Positions 48,411-57,123 of a DNA stretch of 64,000 bases are shown here, in pieces. Position 1 is the stretch's first letter, and each line of letters begins with the position of its first letter. The translations under genes and the position numbers were made by a program. Under the pieces are notes generated by a model. That model searched no databases and had not been told where the DNA came from. It saw only the letters and a list, made by a program, of their open reading frames with translations. This DNA comes from Oerskovia jenensis (lineage in GTDB: Bacteria > Actinomycetota > Actinomycetes > Actinomycetales > Cellulomonadaceae): assembly GCF_016907235.1 (NCBI RefSeq), contig NZ_JAFBBO010000001.1, forward strand, positions 2,356,001-2,420,000. The letters are read 5' to 3'.

Positions 48411-49856
48411 ATGTCCTCGTACGTCAGCGTCCTCGACCTCTTCTCGGTCGGCATCGGACCCTCGAGCTCCCACACCGTCGGCCCCATGCGCGCAGCGACG
48501 ACCTTCGCGCGCCTGCTCGACGAGCAAGGGACGCTCGACCAGGTCACCGCGGTCAAGGTCGTGCTGTGCGGCTCGCTCGGTGCGACGGGGATCGGCCACG
48601 GGACGCCGGACGCGGTCGTCGCGGGCCTGCGCGGGCTCGACCCGGAGACGTGCGACCCCGACGACGTCCCGGGGAGCTGGGAGCGCCTGGGCGACGGCCA
48701 CGAGGTCCGGCTGCTCGGCCGCCGGGTCGTGACCATGGCGACCGCCGACGTCCGCCTCGCACCGCTCACCCGGTTGCCCGGCCACCCCAACGGCATGCGG
48801 TTCACGGCCTTCGACGTCGACGGTGGCGTCGTCGCGGAGCAGGTGTACTACTCGGTCGGCGGCGGATTCGTCCTCACGGAGCAGGAGCTCGAGGCCGCCG
48901 CCGCGAACGAGGAGGCTCAGCACGCGGCCGAGCTCGCGGGCGCACCGATCGACCCCGCGACCGAGCCCTCGGACGTCCCACACCCGTTCGCCAACGCGGC
49001 CGAGCTCCTCGCGTCCTGCACGCTCGAAGGGCGCAGCATCGCCGAGACCGCGTGGGAGAACGAGGTGTCGCTGCGCCCGGCCGCGGAGGTCGGGGCGGGG
49101 CTCGACCGGATCTGGCGCACCATGAGCGAGTGCGTGGACGCGGGCCTCGACCGCCGCGGCATGCTCCCGGGGAGGCTCAAGGTCCGCCGTCGGGCGCGGG
49201 CCCAGCGCGAGAAGCTCGAGGCCGCGGAGGCCGACGGCGCCTCCGACCTGTCGATCGAGTGGCTCCAGGCGTACGCCATGGCGGTCAACGAGGAGAACGC
49301 CGACGCACGCCGCGTCGTCACTGCCCCCACCAACGGTGCGGCCGGGATCATCCCGGCCGTCGGTCGGCACTTCCTGCGCATCCACCCGGACCTCTCGGCC
49401 GACGAGGAGGCCACGCGCCAGGCCATGCGCACCTACCTGCTCACCGCAGGCGCGATCGGCGCGCTGTACAAGCGCAACGCCTCGATCTCCGGCGCGGAGG
49501 CCGGGTGCCAGGGGGAGGTCGGCTCGGCGTGCTCCATGGCCGCGGGCGCCATCTGCGCGATGCTCGGCGGCACCCCGGCCCAGGTCGAGAACGCCGCGGA
49601 GATCGCGATGGAGCACAACCTCGGCCTCACGTGCGACCCGGTGGGCGGGCTCGTCCAGGTCCCGTGCATCGAGCGGAACGCGATCGCGGCCTGTACCGCG
49701 GTCTCGGCCGCCAAGCTCGCCCTCCAGGGCGACGGCGCGCACGTCGTCTCGCTCGACACCGTGATCGAGACCATGCGCCAGACGGGCCTCGACATGTCGA
49801 CCAAGTACAAGGAGACGTCGACGGGCGGCCTCGCGGTCAACGTCATCGAGTGCTGA
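48411..49856 (+). CDS. sdaA: L-serine ammonia-lyase (single-chain)
   Basis: A 481-residue iron-sulfur L-serine dehydratase that converts serine to pyruvate and ammonia. The N-terminal beta domain opens with VLDLFSVGIGPSSSHTVGPM (residues 6-25). The catalytic alpha domain has VTAPTNGAAGIIPAV, GCQGEVGSACSMAAGAICAM, and LTCDPVGGLVQVPCIERNA, which carry the cluster cysteines. ATG 48411 is preferred, with ATGAGGACC just before it acting as the ribosome site; ATG 48402 is an in-frame alternative. The gene ends in VIEC, and the last codons and stop have been tandemly copied downstream. Confidence 0.95.
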   Translation: MSSYVSVLDLFSVGIGPSSSHTVGPMRAATTFARLLDEQGTLDQVTAVKVVLCGSLGATGIGHGTPDAVVAGLRGLDPETCDPDDVPGSWERLGDGHEVRLLGRRVVTMATADVRLAPLTRLPGHPNGMRFTAFDVDGGVVAEQVYYSVGGGFVLTEQELEAAAANEEAQHAAELAGAPIDPATEPSDVPHPFANAAELLASCTLEGRSIAETAWENEVSLRPAAEVGAGLDRIWRTMSECVDAGLDRRGMLPGRLKVRRRARAQREKLEAAEADGASDLSIEWLQAYAMAVNEENADARRVVTAPTNGAAGIIPAVGRHFLRIHPDLSADEEATRQAMRTYLLTAGAIGALYKRNASISGAEAGCQGEVGSACSMAAGAICAMLGGTPAQVENAAEIAMEHNLGLTCDPVGGLVQVPCIERNAIAACTAVSAAKLALQGDGAHVVSLDTVIETMRQTGLDMSTKYKETSTGGLAVNVIEC

Positions 49857-49909
49857 AAGCGGTCGACGTCGTCGAGTGCCGACGAGCGGTCCGGGTCATC
49901 GAGTGCTGA
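49842..49909 (+). repeat. Three tandem copies of the sdaA stop-codon region (26-27 bp period)
   Basis: GTCATCGAGTGCTGA, containing the sdaA stop, recurs as a near copy at 49868-49882 and exactly at 49895-49909. The flanking GAGCGGTC is repeated as well. The periods differ (26 and 27 nt), so the copies are not a coding repeat but a slippage or duplication array after the gene. Confidence 0.8.
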
Positions 49910-49998
49910 CGAGCGGTCCGTCCCACCGCGACCTGACACAGCCGACCGTGCCCTGGTCCCCAGGAGCGGCGCGGTCCGACGGCTGACATGATGGCGAG

Positions 49999-51306
49999 AT
50001 GTCCGGCTCGTCCCCCGAGGCAGCTCGTGCCGCATCGAGACCACGCGTCGCGCTGCGCGCCGTCGTCGCGCCCCTGACGTCCGGGGCCACGGTCAGGGCG
50101 GGAGTGTTCCTGGTCGTCGGAGGGCTCGTCGCCGGAGCGTACGGGCTGCTGATCGAGGGGTTCGCGCAGATGTTCGCGGACCCGCGGACCGCGACCCCCA
50201 CGACCGCGGCCCTCGCCGTCGTGGCGACGACGCTCGCCGTGGCGCCGCCCTTCCTCGCCCCGGTCCGGACCGTCGAGGTGCTCGCGGCGCGCACGCTGCT
50301 CGACGTCGACGTCCAGACCCCGTCGGACCGACCCCGCCCCGCGGCTCGGTGGCGGGGTGCGGCGTGGTTCGCTCTCCATCTCGTGCTCGGTCTGGTCGTG
50401 GTCGTCTCGCTGCTGGTCGTCGTCCCGCTCGTGCTCGACCTCCTGCTCTCGGTGGTCGGCACGCGGTCCGCCGTCGAACCCGGTTGGCTGCCCGCGTGGC
50501 TCGCGCACCCGCCCGTGCGTCTCCTGCTCGCGGTCCTCGTCGTCGTCGCCCTGCCCTACGTCGTGGTCGGGGCACGGGCGGTGCTGCGCTCGGCGGCGCC
50601 GGTGCTGCTGGGCCCCGACCAGAGCGAGCGGATCGCCGAGCTCGAGGCACAGACTGCACGTCTGGTCGCACGCAACCGCCTCGCGCAGGACGTGCACGAC
50701 GGGGTGGGCCACGCCCTGACGATCACCGTGCTGCAGGCTGCGGCCGCGGCGCGGACCGTGGAGTCCGACCCTGTGGCCACCCGCCGTTCGCTCGCAGCCA
50801 TCGAGGAGACGGGTCGACACGCCATGGCCGAGCTGGACGACCTGCTGCGGCGTCTTCGCAGCCCCGGGTCGGTCCCTCTGCCGGAGCGCGAGACGTCACT
50901 CGAGGACGACGACCTCACGACCCTCGTCGAACGCGCCCGACAGGCGGGGGCGGACGTCACGCTGGACCTCGTGGGGGACGTGGGGCGGGCGCCGGACGAG
51001 GTGGTCCGCGAGGTCTACCGGGTGGCCCAGGAGTCCCTCACCAACGCGCTGCGGCACGCTCCGGGGGCTCCGGTCGCGGTCCGGGTCGTGCGCTCCACCG
51101 ACTTCGGCATCGAGGTCCGGAACCCGTTGCCGCCCGGGCCGCGGGTGGCGGAGGAGCGGCGTGGTCACGGCCTGGCCGGCATGCGTGAGCGCGTGACGGC
51201 TCTCGGCGGCACGCTCGTCGCGGGGCCCGACGGCGGAGCGTGGGTCGTGCGCGCGTCGTGGCCCGTCGTGGCGGACGAGCCGGGGACGCGGGGGACGAGC
51301 TCGTGA
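49999..51306 (+). CDS. NarL-type membrane sensor histidine kinase
   Basis: A 435-residue kinase with four predicted membrane helices in the first 200 residues (AGVFLVVGGLVAGAYGLLI; AALAVVATTLAVAPPFLAPV; ALHLVLGLVVVVSLLVVVPL; LLLAVLVVVALPYVVVGARA) and little extracytoplasmic sequence, so it probably senses the membrane. The HisKA_3 block NRLAQDVHDGVGHALTI carries phospho-acceptor H233. The HATPase has YRVAQESLTNALRHAPG and GHGLAGMRERVTALGG. Its stop overlaps the GTG of the response regulator by four bases. A CATGAT box lies 6 nt before ATG 49999, suggesting a leaderless mRNA. Confidence 0.92.
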   Translation: MSGSSPEAARAASRPRVALRAVVAPLTSGATVRAGVFLVVGGLVAGAYGLLIEGFAQMFADPRTATPTTAALAVVATTLAVAPPFLAPVRTVEVLAARTLLDVDVQTPSDRPRPAARWRGAAWFALHLVLGLVVVVSLLVVVPLVLDLLLSVVGTRSAVEPGWLPAWLAHPPVRLLLAVLVVVALPYVVVGARAVLRSAAPVLLGPDQSERIAELEAQTARLVARNRLAQDVHDGVGHALTITVLQAAAAARTVESDPVATRRSLAAIEETGRHAMAELDDLLRRLRSPGSVPLPERETSLEDDDLTTLVERARQAGADVTLDLVGDVGRAPDEVVREVYRVAQESLTNALRHAPGAPVAVRVVRSTDFGIEVRNPLPPGPRVAEERRGHGLAGMRERVTALGGTLVAGPDGGAWVVRASWPVVADEPGTRGTSS

Positions 51307-51983
51307 GCCCGGGCGGGCTGCCCGCGGCCGAGGGACCCGACGTGGTGCGCGTCCTGGTCGTCGACGACGAGCCGCTCGTGCGGGCCGGGCTGCGCGTGAT
51401 CCTCGGCGCCGAGCCCGACATCGAGGTGGTCGGGGAAGCCGCGGACGGTACCGAGGTGCCGGGGGCCGTCGCGGCGACCCGACCCGACGTCGTGCTCCTC
51501 GACGTCCGCATGCCGCGGGTCGACGGGATCGCTGCGACCCGGGCGATCGTCGCCCGCGACCCCGCTCCCCGGGTCCTGGTCATGACGACCTTCGAGCACG
51601 ACGACCACGTCCTCGACGCGCTACGTGCCGGCGCTCACGGCTTCCTCCTCAAACGGGCGCGCCCGCAGGACCTGGCCCAGGCGGTGCGCGTCGTGGCGCT
51701 CGGGGAGTCGCTGCTCTTCCCCGACGCGGTCCGCCGGCTCGCGACTGCGCACCCCGCTCGCGGGGACGCCCTGCGCTCGGCCCGGCTCTCCGAGCGCGAG
51801 GGCGAGGTCCTGCGGCTCATGGCCACCGGGAGGTCCAACCAGGAGATCGCGAACGAGCTGTTCCTCGGGGTGGAGACCGTCCGCACCCACGTGGGAAACC
51901 TGCTGGGCAAGCTCGGGGTCCGCGACCGGACGCAGGCCGTGGTCGCGGCCTACGAGTCGGGGTTCGTCCGCCCCGCCCTCTAG
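51303..51983 (+). CDS. NarL/LuxR-type response regulator
   Basis: A 226-residue response regulator paired with the kinase just before it. The receiver has VLVVDDEPLVRAGL, the phospho-acceptor Asp in VVLLDVRMP (about residue 68), the conserved MTTFEHDDHVLDALRAGA segment and Lys in FLLKRARP. The LuxR output domain reads LSEREGEVLRLMATGRSNQEI and LFLGVETVRTHVGNLLGKLG. GTG 51303 is chosen for the coupling overlap (GTGA); another GTG about 13 codons later would lose only the unconserved head. The regulon is unknown; the adjacent membrane protein at 52110 is a candidate target. Confidence 0.92.
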   Translation: MSPGGLPAAEGPDVVRVLVVDDEPLVRAGLRVILGAEPDIEVVGEAADGTEVPGAVAATRPDVVLLDVRMPRVDGIAATRAIVARDPAPRVLVMTTFEHDDHVLDALRAGAHGFLLKRARPQDLAQAVRVVALGESLLFPDAVRRLATAHPARGDALRSARLSEREGEVLRLMATGRSNQEIANELFLGVETVRTHVGNLLGKLGVRDRTQAVVAAYESGFVRPAL

Positions 51984-52109
51984 CCGGTGGCGCTCCCCCG
52001 CACGGGGGACCCCGCTCACCGTCGCGGGTGATCCGTGCCCGGCCACGGACGGCAAGCCTGGGGGGACAGCTCGCCGGAGACAGCCGGCGACCCTCCCCGA
52101 GGAGAGACC

Positions 52110-53318
52110 GTGGAAGACATCGACATGACGGGCGGCACGGCGACCACCGCTCGACCGGGTACCCGGGCCCCCCAGGTGGACCGTCCCTCCGAGGGCACCG
52201 GGGCGTCGCGCACCCCGCACGACGGGCGCCGGGCGGTGCCACCGCGGTGGCCGCGCTGGGTCCCTCGGGTGACGATCGCGTGGTGGACCGCCGGGGCACT
52301 CACGGCCCTCGTCGCCGTCCTCACGGGGCGGAACCTGCCCGTCGGGGCGTCGACACCGGACGCTGCGGGGACGATCGTCGACTCCGTCCCGAGCAGCAGC
52401 CTGACCGCGGTCCTCGCGACTCTCGGACTGGTCGGGGCAGCGCACGCGACCTGGATGACGACTCGCGCCGACCGGCCGACGACGCGCCGGGTACGCGCTG
52501 CAGCAGTCATGGTCTCCGGGCTCGCCGCGGCCGCCGGCATCGTGTTCACCGACACCAGCCTTCTCGCCCGGATGGGGTACCTCCCGGTGGTCCTCGTCCG
52601 GGCCCCGTTCGATCCAGCGCTCGCAGGGGCCGCGGACCAGTACGTCGCGCCGGCGTTCCTGCTCCAGCTCGGCGTGCTCGGCGCCCTGGTCCTCCTCGCG
52701 GTCACGACCGCGCTCTTCGTCCGGCGCAGCAGCGGGGCGTGCGAGGTCTGCGGACGCCTGGACCCTCCGGCCGACCACCACGCACCGGCACCGGCCGGGG
52801 AGACCCGGGCGGCGCCGTCGGGCCTCGTGGCCTGGGGTCGGCCTGCCGTGGTCGTCGCAGCGATCATCCCGTCCCTGTATGCCGTCACCCGGTTGATCTG
52901 GGTCCTGGGGTATCCGCTCGGGCTCGATCCCGAGATGTACGCGCAGGACGCGGGCGAGCTGGTCGCCCCCGCCGTGGGGCTCTCGCTCTTCGCCCTGGTC
53001 GGTGCCGTGCTGACTCTCGGCCTCGTGCAACGGTGGGGTGAGGTCTTCCCTCGCTGGATCCCAGGCCTTGCCGGACGACGGGTCCCGGTCGCGCTCGCGG
53101 TCGTTCCCGCCTCGGTCGTCACGGTCGCGATCCTTCCGGCCGGCCTCTCGATGATCAAGGGTCTGCTGGAGATGTCCCCGTCAGAGGTCGTCGGCAACTG
53201 GGCTGCGTTCGGTCCTGGTGTGCTCTGGCCCCTGTGGAGCGTGGCACTCGGGGTCGCGACGGCCGCGTACGCGACCCGGCGCCGCGGCACGTGCCGCGTC
53301 TGCGGCCGCACGTCCTGA
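52110..53318 (+). CDS. Multi-pass membrane protein with two CxxC zinc-ribbon-like motifs
   Basis: A 402-residue membrane protein of unknown function. About eight predicted helices (for example VTIAWWTAGALTALVAVLTG, LLQLGVLGALVLLAVTTALF, VAPAVGLSLFALVGAVLTLG) are separated by short loops. Two matching motifs, CEVCGR (mid-protein, after helix 4) and CRVCGR (at the extreme C terminus), sit after equivalent helices. The two halves may thus be related or share a metal site at the membrane surface. GTG 52110 is chosen because it follows GAGGAGAGACC. It lies downstream of a two-component system in the same direction and may belong to its regulon. Confidence 0.7.
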   Translation: MEDIDMTGGTATTARPGTRAPQVDRPSEGTGASRTPHDGRRAVPPRWPRWVPRVTIAWWTAGALTALVAVLTGRNLPVGASTPDAAGTIVDSVPSSSLTAVLATLGLVGAAHATWMTTRADRPTTRRVRAAAVMVSGLAAAAGIVFTDTSLLARMGYLPVVLVRAPFDPALAGAADQYVAPAFLLQLGVLGALVLLAVTTALFVRRSSGACEVCGRLDPPADHHAPAPAGETRAAPSGLVAWGRPAVVVAAIIPSLYAVTRLIWVLGYPLGLDPEMYAQDAGELVAPAVGLSLFALVGAVLTLGLVQRWGEVFPRWIPGLAGRRVPVALAVVPASVVTVAILPAGLSMIKGLLEMSPSEVVGNWAAFGPGVLWPLWSVALGVATAAYATRRRGTCRVCGRTS

Positions 53319-53401
53319 CCAGCGGTTTCTTCCCGTTCAGCCGATGAACCTCGCGTCCTTGTGCCAAGGTGGGAGACCAGCACCTTCGACGAGCGGATCC
53401 C

Positions 53402-54520
53402 ATGCACCAGACGCACCTCCCGTCCCCGATTCCTCCGGCCCAGCGGCTGCACCTCTCGGCACGGCTCGAGGACCGCATCCGCGCAGCGGCGGTGCGGTTC
53501 CTACGGGCCCGGGGCTGGACCCCGCGCATCGAGGCGTACGTCGGCTACGGCAACGAGGGGTCGGTGCGCGTGCTGGCGCGGGTCCTGCTGAGCCGCCCGC
53601 ACCGCCGGACGGACCTGGTGTGGAACCGGCGCGGCTGGCGCAACTACCTCACGGTCTCGGCGCCGGGCGAGGTGGTCCGCGCGTCGGTCACGCGGACCGA
53701 CGACGCGGGCAAGGAGGAACGACTGGTGACGGACCTGCCCGCCGACCGCGACGGGTACGTGGACGGGATGCTGGACGTCGCGCTCTCCCCGGGGTGGCAC
53801 GACGTCCAGCTCGCCACGGCGAGCGGAGCGGTCGCGACGGCGCGGGTCTTCGTGGTCGGGCCGGGGCGGCGCCTGGGCGTCATCAGCGACATCGACGACA
53901 CGGTCATGATCACCATGGTCCCCAGCCTGCTGCGCGCGGTGTGGAACACGTTCGGGCTGCACGCGAGCGAGCGGCGCCCGGTGCCCGGCATGGCCGACCT
54001 GTACCAGGGCATCGCCTCTGTACATCCGGACGCACCCTTCGTGTACCTGTCCAACGGGGCGTGGAACTCCGCGGGGAACCTGGAGCGCTTCCTCGACCGC
54101 AACGGCTTCCCGCCCGGGGCTCTCCTCCTGACCGACTGGGGTCCCACCGCGACGGGCTGGTTCCGCAGCGGGCAGGAGCACAAGGGCAACGCGATCGACC
54201 GGCTCGTGCGCGAGCTGCCCGACGTCGGCTGGCTGCTGCTCGGCGACGACGGCCAGCACGACCCCGAGATCTACGACGCGGCCGCGACACGCCATCCGAC
54301 GCACGTCGCCGCGATCGGCATCCGCCAGCTCAGCCCCGCGCAGAAGATCCTCGCCCACGAACCTCCCGCGCCGTCGTCGGGCAGGAACGGCGGGACCTTC
54401 CTCGGCACGGTGGCCGCGCCGGGCACGCGCCGCACCCGGCGCCCGGCGCACGGCGTCCCCACGGCAGGCGGGCCCGACGGCGGAGCGCTCGCTCGCGCGC
54501 TCGGGCGCGCCCTGCGCTGA
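53402..54520 (+). CDS. App1-like phosphatidate phosphatase domain protein (DUF2183)
   Basis: A 372-residue protein with the conserved App1/DUF2183 catalytic domain. The HAD-like DxDxT signature is SDIDDTVMITMVPSLL (about 161-176). It is preceded by a beta domain of about 120 residues (VLARVLLSRPHRR, YLTVSAPGEVVRASV). Further HAD motifs are FVYLSNGAWNSAGNL and WLLLGDDGQHDPEIY. Yeast App1 is a phosphatidate phosphatase; bacterial members are assumed to act on phospholipids. The C-terminal 50 residues are Gly/Arg-rich and probably disordered. ATG 53402 gives MHQTHLPSPIPP; no strong ribosome site is visible. Confidence 0.88.
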   Translation: MHQTHLPSPIPPAQRLHLSARLEDRIRAAAVRFLRARGWTPRIEAYVGYGNEGSVRVLARVLLSRPHRRTDLVWNRRGWRNYLTVSAPGEVVRASVTRTDDAGKEERLVTDLPADRDGYVDGMLDVALSPGWHDVQLATASGAVATARVFVVGPGRRLGVISDIDDTVMITMVPSLLRAVWNTFGLHASERRPVPGMADLYQGIASVHPDAPFVYLSNGAWNSAGNLERFLDRNGFPPGALLLTDWGPTATGWFRSGQEHKGNAIDRLVRELPDVGWLLLGDDGQHDPEIYDAAATRHPTHVAAIGIRQLSPAQKILAHEPPAPSSGRNGGTFLGTVAAPGTRRTRRPAHGVPTAGGPDGGALARALGRALR

Positions 54521-54587
54521 GCCCGGCCGGGACGGGGCTCGGGACGTCCGGGATGCCCCGTCCGTCACGAGATGTTTCGCTGGAGGC

Positions 54588-55625
54588 ATGACCGACGACA
54601 AGGAGCGACCAGGCCCAGCAGGCGACCGGGACCCCACGGAACCGATCAGGCCCACCTTCCCGGCGCCGGGCGGCATCACCGGGGGGAGCGTCCCACCCGC
54701 CGAACCCATCCCGAACGCAGCGGACCCGTTCTCCGCCACGGGAGCCTCGACGCCGCCCGGCGGACCCGGCGAGCCGCCGCCCGGAGGCCCGACCGAGCCC
54801 CCGGGCAACCGCGCCTGGTGGTGGGCGCTGGGCGGGCTGGTGCTCCTCGCGATCGTGGCGGTCGGCATCTGGCTCGCGACCCGTGGCGACGCGGACGGCG
54901 ACGCCGCCGCCTCGCCCGCCCCGACGCCGTCGGCCACCGTGACCTCGCCGAGCCCCTCCGAGCCGACCCCCGAGCCGACGACCACCACGGCCCCGCCCTC
55001 CGCGGGCTGTCCCGCGACCGAGGCGGGTACCCCCGCGGGCGCGGGCACGCACCAGATCCTCGACGTCGACGGTGACGGACGCCCCGACACCGCCTGGCTG
55101 ACCGGGGGCGCCGACCGGACGTTCGGCATCACCACGGCGTCCGGGGCGACGTTCTCCGCTCCCGTGACCTCGGCGAGCCCCGTCCCGGCGAGCGCGATCG
55201 TCAACCTCGTCGCGGCGGGCGACGGCGAGGCGCCGATCGCGCTCGTCGACCTGGGACGCGAGGTCCTGCTGTTCTCCGTCGCGGACTGCGCCGTGACCGT
55301 GACGCAGAACGCCCAGGGCCAGCCGTACACGTTCGACAAGGGGTTCAGCGGCTTCGGGACGGGGGTCGGCTGCACTGCCGTGGACGGCGTGCTGCGCCTG
55401 GCCGGACTGAACGCGACCTCGGCCGACGGCTCGACCTACACCGTCGAGCGGACGTTCGTCGACCTCGACGCGGACGCGCGGAACGCCACGAACGGTCAGG
55501 CGGAGACCGTCGCCGAGAGCGCTGCGGCGACCGACCCCGTCGTCGTCACCGCGCAGGAGACGAGCTGCGGCGACCTCGTCGCGGGCGGCTCGGACCCGGG
55601 CGGCCCGGTCGAGCCGCAGGGCTGA
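54588..55625 (+). CDS. Membrane-anchored protein with FG-GAP/VCBS-like motif
   Basis: A 345-residue protein: a Pro/Gly-rich cytoplasmic head of about 80 residues, one membrane helix (WWWALGGLVLLAIVAVGIWL, about 81-100), a Thr/Pro/Ser linker, then an exported beta-rich domain. That domain contains ILDVDGDGRPDTAWLTGG, the Asp-rich loop of FG-GAP/VCBS beta-propeller repeats, and four cysteines that may pair. Function is unknown; a surface binding or adhesion role is possible. ATG 54588 has GGAGGC just upstream. A 26-bp palindrome terminates transcription. Confidence 0.72.
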   Translation: MTDDKERPGPAGDRDPTEPIRPTFPAPGGITGGSVPPAEPIPNAADPFSATGASTPPGGPGEPPPGGPTEPPGNRAWWWALGGLVLLAIVAVGIWLATRGDADGDAAASPAPTPSATVTSPSPSEPTPEPTTTTAPPSAGCPATEAGTPAGAGTHQILDVDGDGRPDTAWLTGGADRTFGITTASGATFSAPVTSASPVPASAIVNLVAAGDGEAPIALVDLGREVLLFSVADCAVTVTQNAQGQPYTFDKGFSGFGTGVGCTAVDGVLRLAGLNATSADGSTYTVERTFVDLDADARNATNGQAETVAESAAATDPVVVTAQETSCGDLVAGGSDPGGPVEPQG

Positions 55626-55642
55626 GAACGGCCGAGAACGGC

Positions 55643-55697
55643 CGAGAACGTGCTGGGGGCCGTCATCCGGTGGATGACGGCCCCCAGCACGTTCTCG
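55643..55697. terminator. Perfect 26-bp stem terminator
   Basis: Arms 55643-55668 and 55672-55697 pair without mismatch around a GGT loop. It is preceded by three direct copies of GAGAACG in 55624-55650. It sits between convergent stops at 55625 and 55758. Confidence 0.85.
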
Positions 55698-55757
55698 ACA
55701 GCCGGCCTGCGCCGCGCAGCGCGTGGCGCGTGGCGCGTGGCGAGTGGCGCGCGCCGC

Positions 55758-56075
55758 TCAGGCCTGCGGGGACAGGGCCGCGATCATCGGGTCGTCCTTC
55801 TCGATCATGCCCATCTTCGCCGCACCACCCGGCGACCCCAGATCATCGAAGAACTCCACGTTCGCCCGGTAGTAGTCGCTCCACTCCGAGGGCACGTCGT
55901 CCTCGTAGTAGATCGCCTCCACCGGACACACAGGCTCGCACGCACCACAGTCCACGCACTCGTCCGGATGGATGTACAACGACCGCTTGCCCTCGTAGAT
56001 GCAGTCCACCGGACACTCCTCGATGCACGCCTTGTCCTTCACGTCCACACAAGGCTGAGCGATCACATAGGTCAC
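55758..56075 (-). CDS. Seven-iron ferredoxin ([3Fe-4S][4Fe-4S])
   Basis: A 105-residue ferredoxin of the actinobacterial 7Fe type, a soluble low-potential electron carrier. Cluster ligands are seen in CVDVKDKACIEECPVDC (residues 9-25), where the longer gap typical of the 3Fe site occurs, and in CVDCGACEPVCP (about 39-50) for the 4Fe site. The C-terminal 45 residues (EWSDYYRANVEFFDDLG) are the usual extension. I chose GTG 56075 (MTYVIAQPCVDV); it is preceded by AGAAAGGTGG. Likely partners are cytochrome P450s or oxidoreductases elsewhere in the genome. Confidence 0.93.
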   Translation of the reverse strand: MTYVIAQPCVDVKDKACIEECPVDCIYEGKRSLYIHPDECVDCGACEPVCPVEAIYYEDDVPSEWSDYYRANVEFFDDLGSPGGAAKMGMIEKDDPMIAALSPQA

Positions 56076-56112
56076 GGCGGACCACCTTTCTGGAGGGTTC
56101 TGGCTGCCCGCA

Positions 56113-56165
56113 GGAAGGCCCCGGCAGCGTCGCGCAAGGTGCGCGCCGCAGTGCCGGGGCCTTTC
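56113..56165 (-). terminator. Terminator hairpin after superoxide dismutase
   Basis: A 12-bp perfect core (56115-56126 with 56152-56163, AAGGCCCCGGCA) around a 25-nt loop that can fold further. It lies about 60 nt beyond the superoxide dismutase stop and before the ferredoxin start. Confidence 0.65.
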
Positions 56166-56222
56166 CCGTTCACGCGGGTCTCGTCGTACCGGGCGCGCGG
56201 CGCCCGGCACCGGTCACGAGGG

Positions 56223-56849
56223 TCAGGCGGGGATGATGAGGCCTTCGCCCTGGGTGCGGGCGCGTGCGAGGCGTGCGTCGGCGTCGGCCCAGTTGACGAG
56301 GTTCCACCAGGCGGTGACGTAGTCGGCGCGCACGTTCTGGTAGTCGAGGTAGTAGGCGTGCTCCCAGACGTCGAGCAGGACGATCGGGACCAGGCCCAGG
56401 GCGATGTTGCCCTGCTGGTCGTAGAGCTGGACGATGATGAGCTTCTTGCCGAGGGTGTCCCAGGCGAGGATGGCCCAGCCCGAGCCCTGGACGCCTGCGG
56501 CGACGGCGGCGAAGTGCTTCTTGAACTTCTCGAACGAGCCGAAGTCCTCGGCGATGGCTGCGGCGATGTCGCCGGTGGGCTCGCCGCCGCCCTCGGGGGA
56601 GAGGTTGGTCCAGAACGCGGAGTGGTTGACGTGGCCGCCGAGGTTGAACGCGAGGTTCTTCTCGTGGAGGTTGACCGCGGCGAGGTCGCCCGAGTCGCGG
56701 GCCTCGGCGAGCTTGTCGAGCGCGGTGTTGGCGCCGGTCACGTAGGCCTGGTGGTGCTTGGAGTGGTGCAGCTCCATGATGCGGCCGGAGATGTGGGGCT
56801 CGAGTGCGCCGTAGTCGTACGACAGCTCGGGAAGGGTGTAGACAGCCAT
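56223..56849 (-). CDS. sodA: Superoxide dismutase, Fe/Mn family
   Basis: A 208-residue Fe/Mn superoxide dismutase that converts superoxide to peroxide and oxygen. Metal ligands are visible: His in [14 protein letters not shown] (about 28), His in [11 protein letters not shown] (about 76), and Asp plus His in [13 protein letters not shown] (about 160-165). Residues around [11 protein letters not shown] (about 121-130) are closest to manganese-type enzymes but metal choice cannot be proven from sequence. No signal peptide is present. Upstream lies a MerR/SoxR-type promoter (56877-56907) and no other gene, so it is monocistronic. Confidence 0.96.
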   Translation of the reverse strand: MAVYTLPELSYDYGALEPHISGRIMELHHSKHHQAYVTGANTALDKLAEARDSGDLAAVNLHEKNLAFNLGGHVNHSAFWTNLSPEGGGEPTGDIAAAIAEDFGSFEKFKKHFAAVAAGVQGSGWAILAWDTLGKKLIIVQLYDQQGNIALGLVPIVLLDVWEHAYYLDYQNVRADYVTAWWNLVNWADADARLARARTQGEGLIIPA

Positions 56850-56876
56850 GGTGAGTCCTCTCGATCGGTGTCGGTC

Positions 56877-56907
56877 ACGCTAGGACCTCAACCGTGGTTG
56901 AGGTCAA
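56877..56907 (-). promoter_or_regulatory. MerR/SoxR-type promoter with 19-bp spacer and perfect dyad operator
   Basis: On the minus strand TTGACC (56902-56907) and TAGCGT (56877-56882) are separated by 19 bp. The spacer is filled by a dyad: GACCTCAACC-GT-GGTTGAGGTC spans 56884-56905, an exact 10-2-10 palindrome. MerR-family activators bind such a dyad and twist an over-long spacer. The CCTCAA...TTGAGG half-sites match the known SoxR consensus. Confidence 0.7.
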
Positions 56908-57044
56908 GTCGGACGCCCTCGGGGCGCGGCGGTGACGGGCGGACCCGTCGTGGCGCGATCCCTGGGCCACGTGACCCTCCCCCGAGCACATCACGACCGC
57001 GCAGGTCCTGCACGTCCTTCTCACGAGCGGGAGGCTCGAGGCGC

Positions 57045-57100
57045 CGAACCCGAGGCCGGTCGAGCCGGCCCGTCCTGCTGCCTGGCGAACCTCGGGTTCG
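57045..57100 (-). terminator. Hairpin with the GAACCCGAGG repeat, downstream of plsC
   Basis: CGAACCCGAGG (57045-57055) pairs exactly with 57090-57100 around a 34-nt loop. It lies just after the plsC stop (57124), in the direction of its transcription. Read on the minus strand, its right arm (GAACCCGAGGTTCGCCAGG) matches the left arm at 1779-1797 with one difference. Confidence 0.65.
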
Positions 57101-57123
57101 CCGGCCGGCAGGCCGACCGGTGG

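Noticed and set aside
51994-52009. Small CCCCC/GGGGG hairpin after the second response regulator gene
   Set aside because: Stem of only six pairs and no T run; too common in GC-rich DNA to call a terminator.
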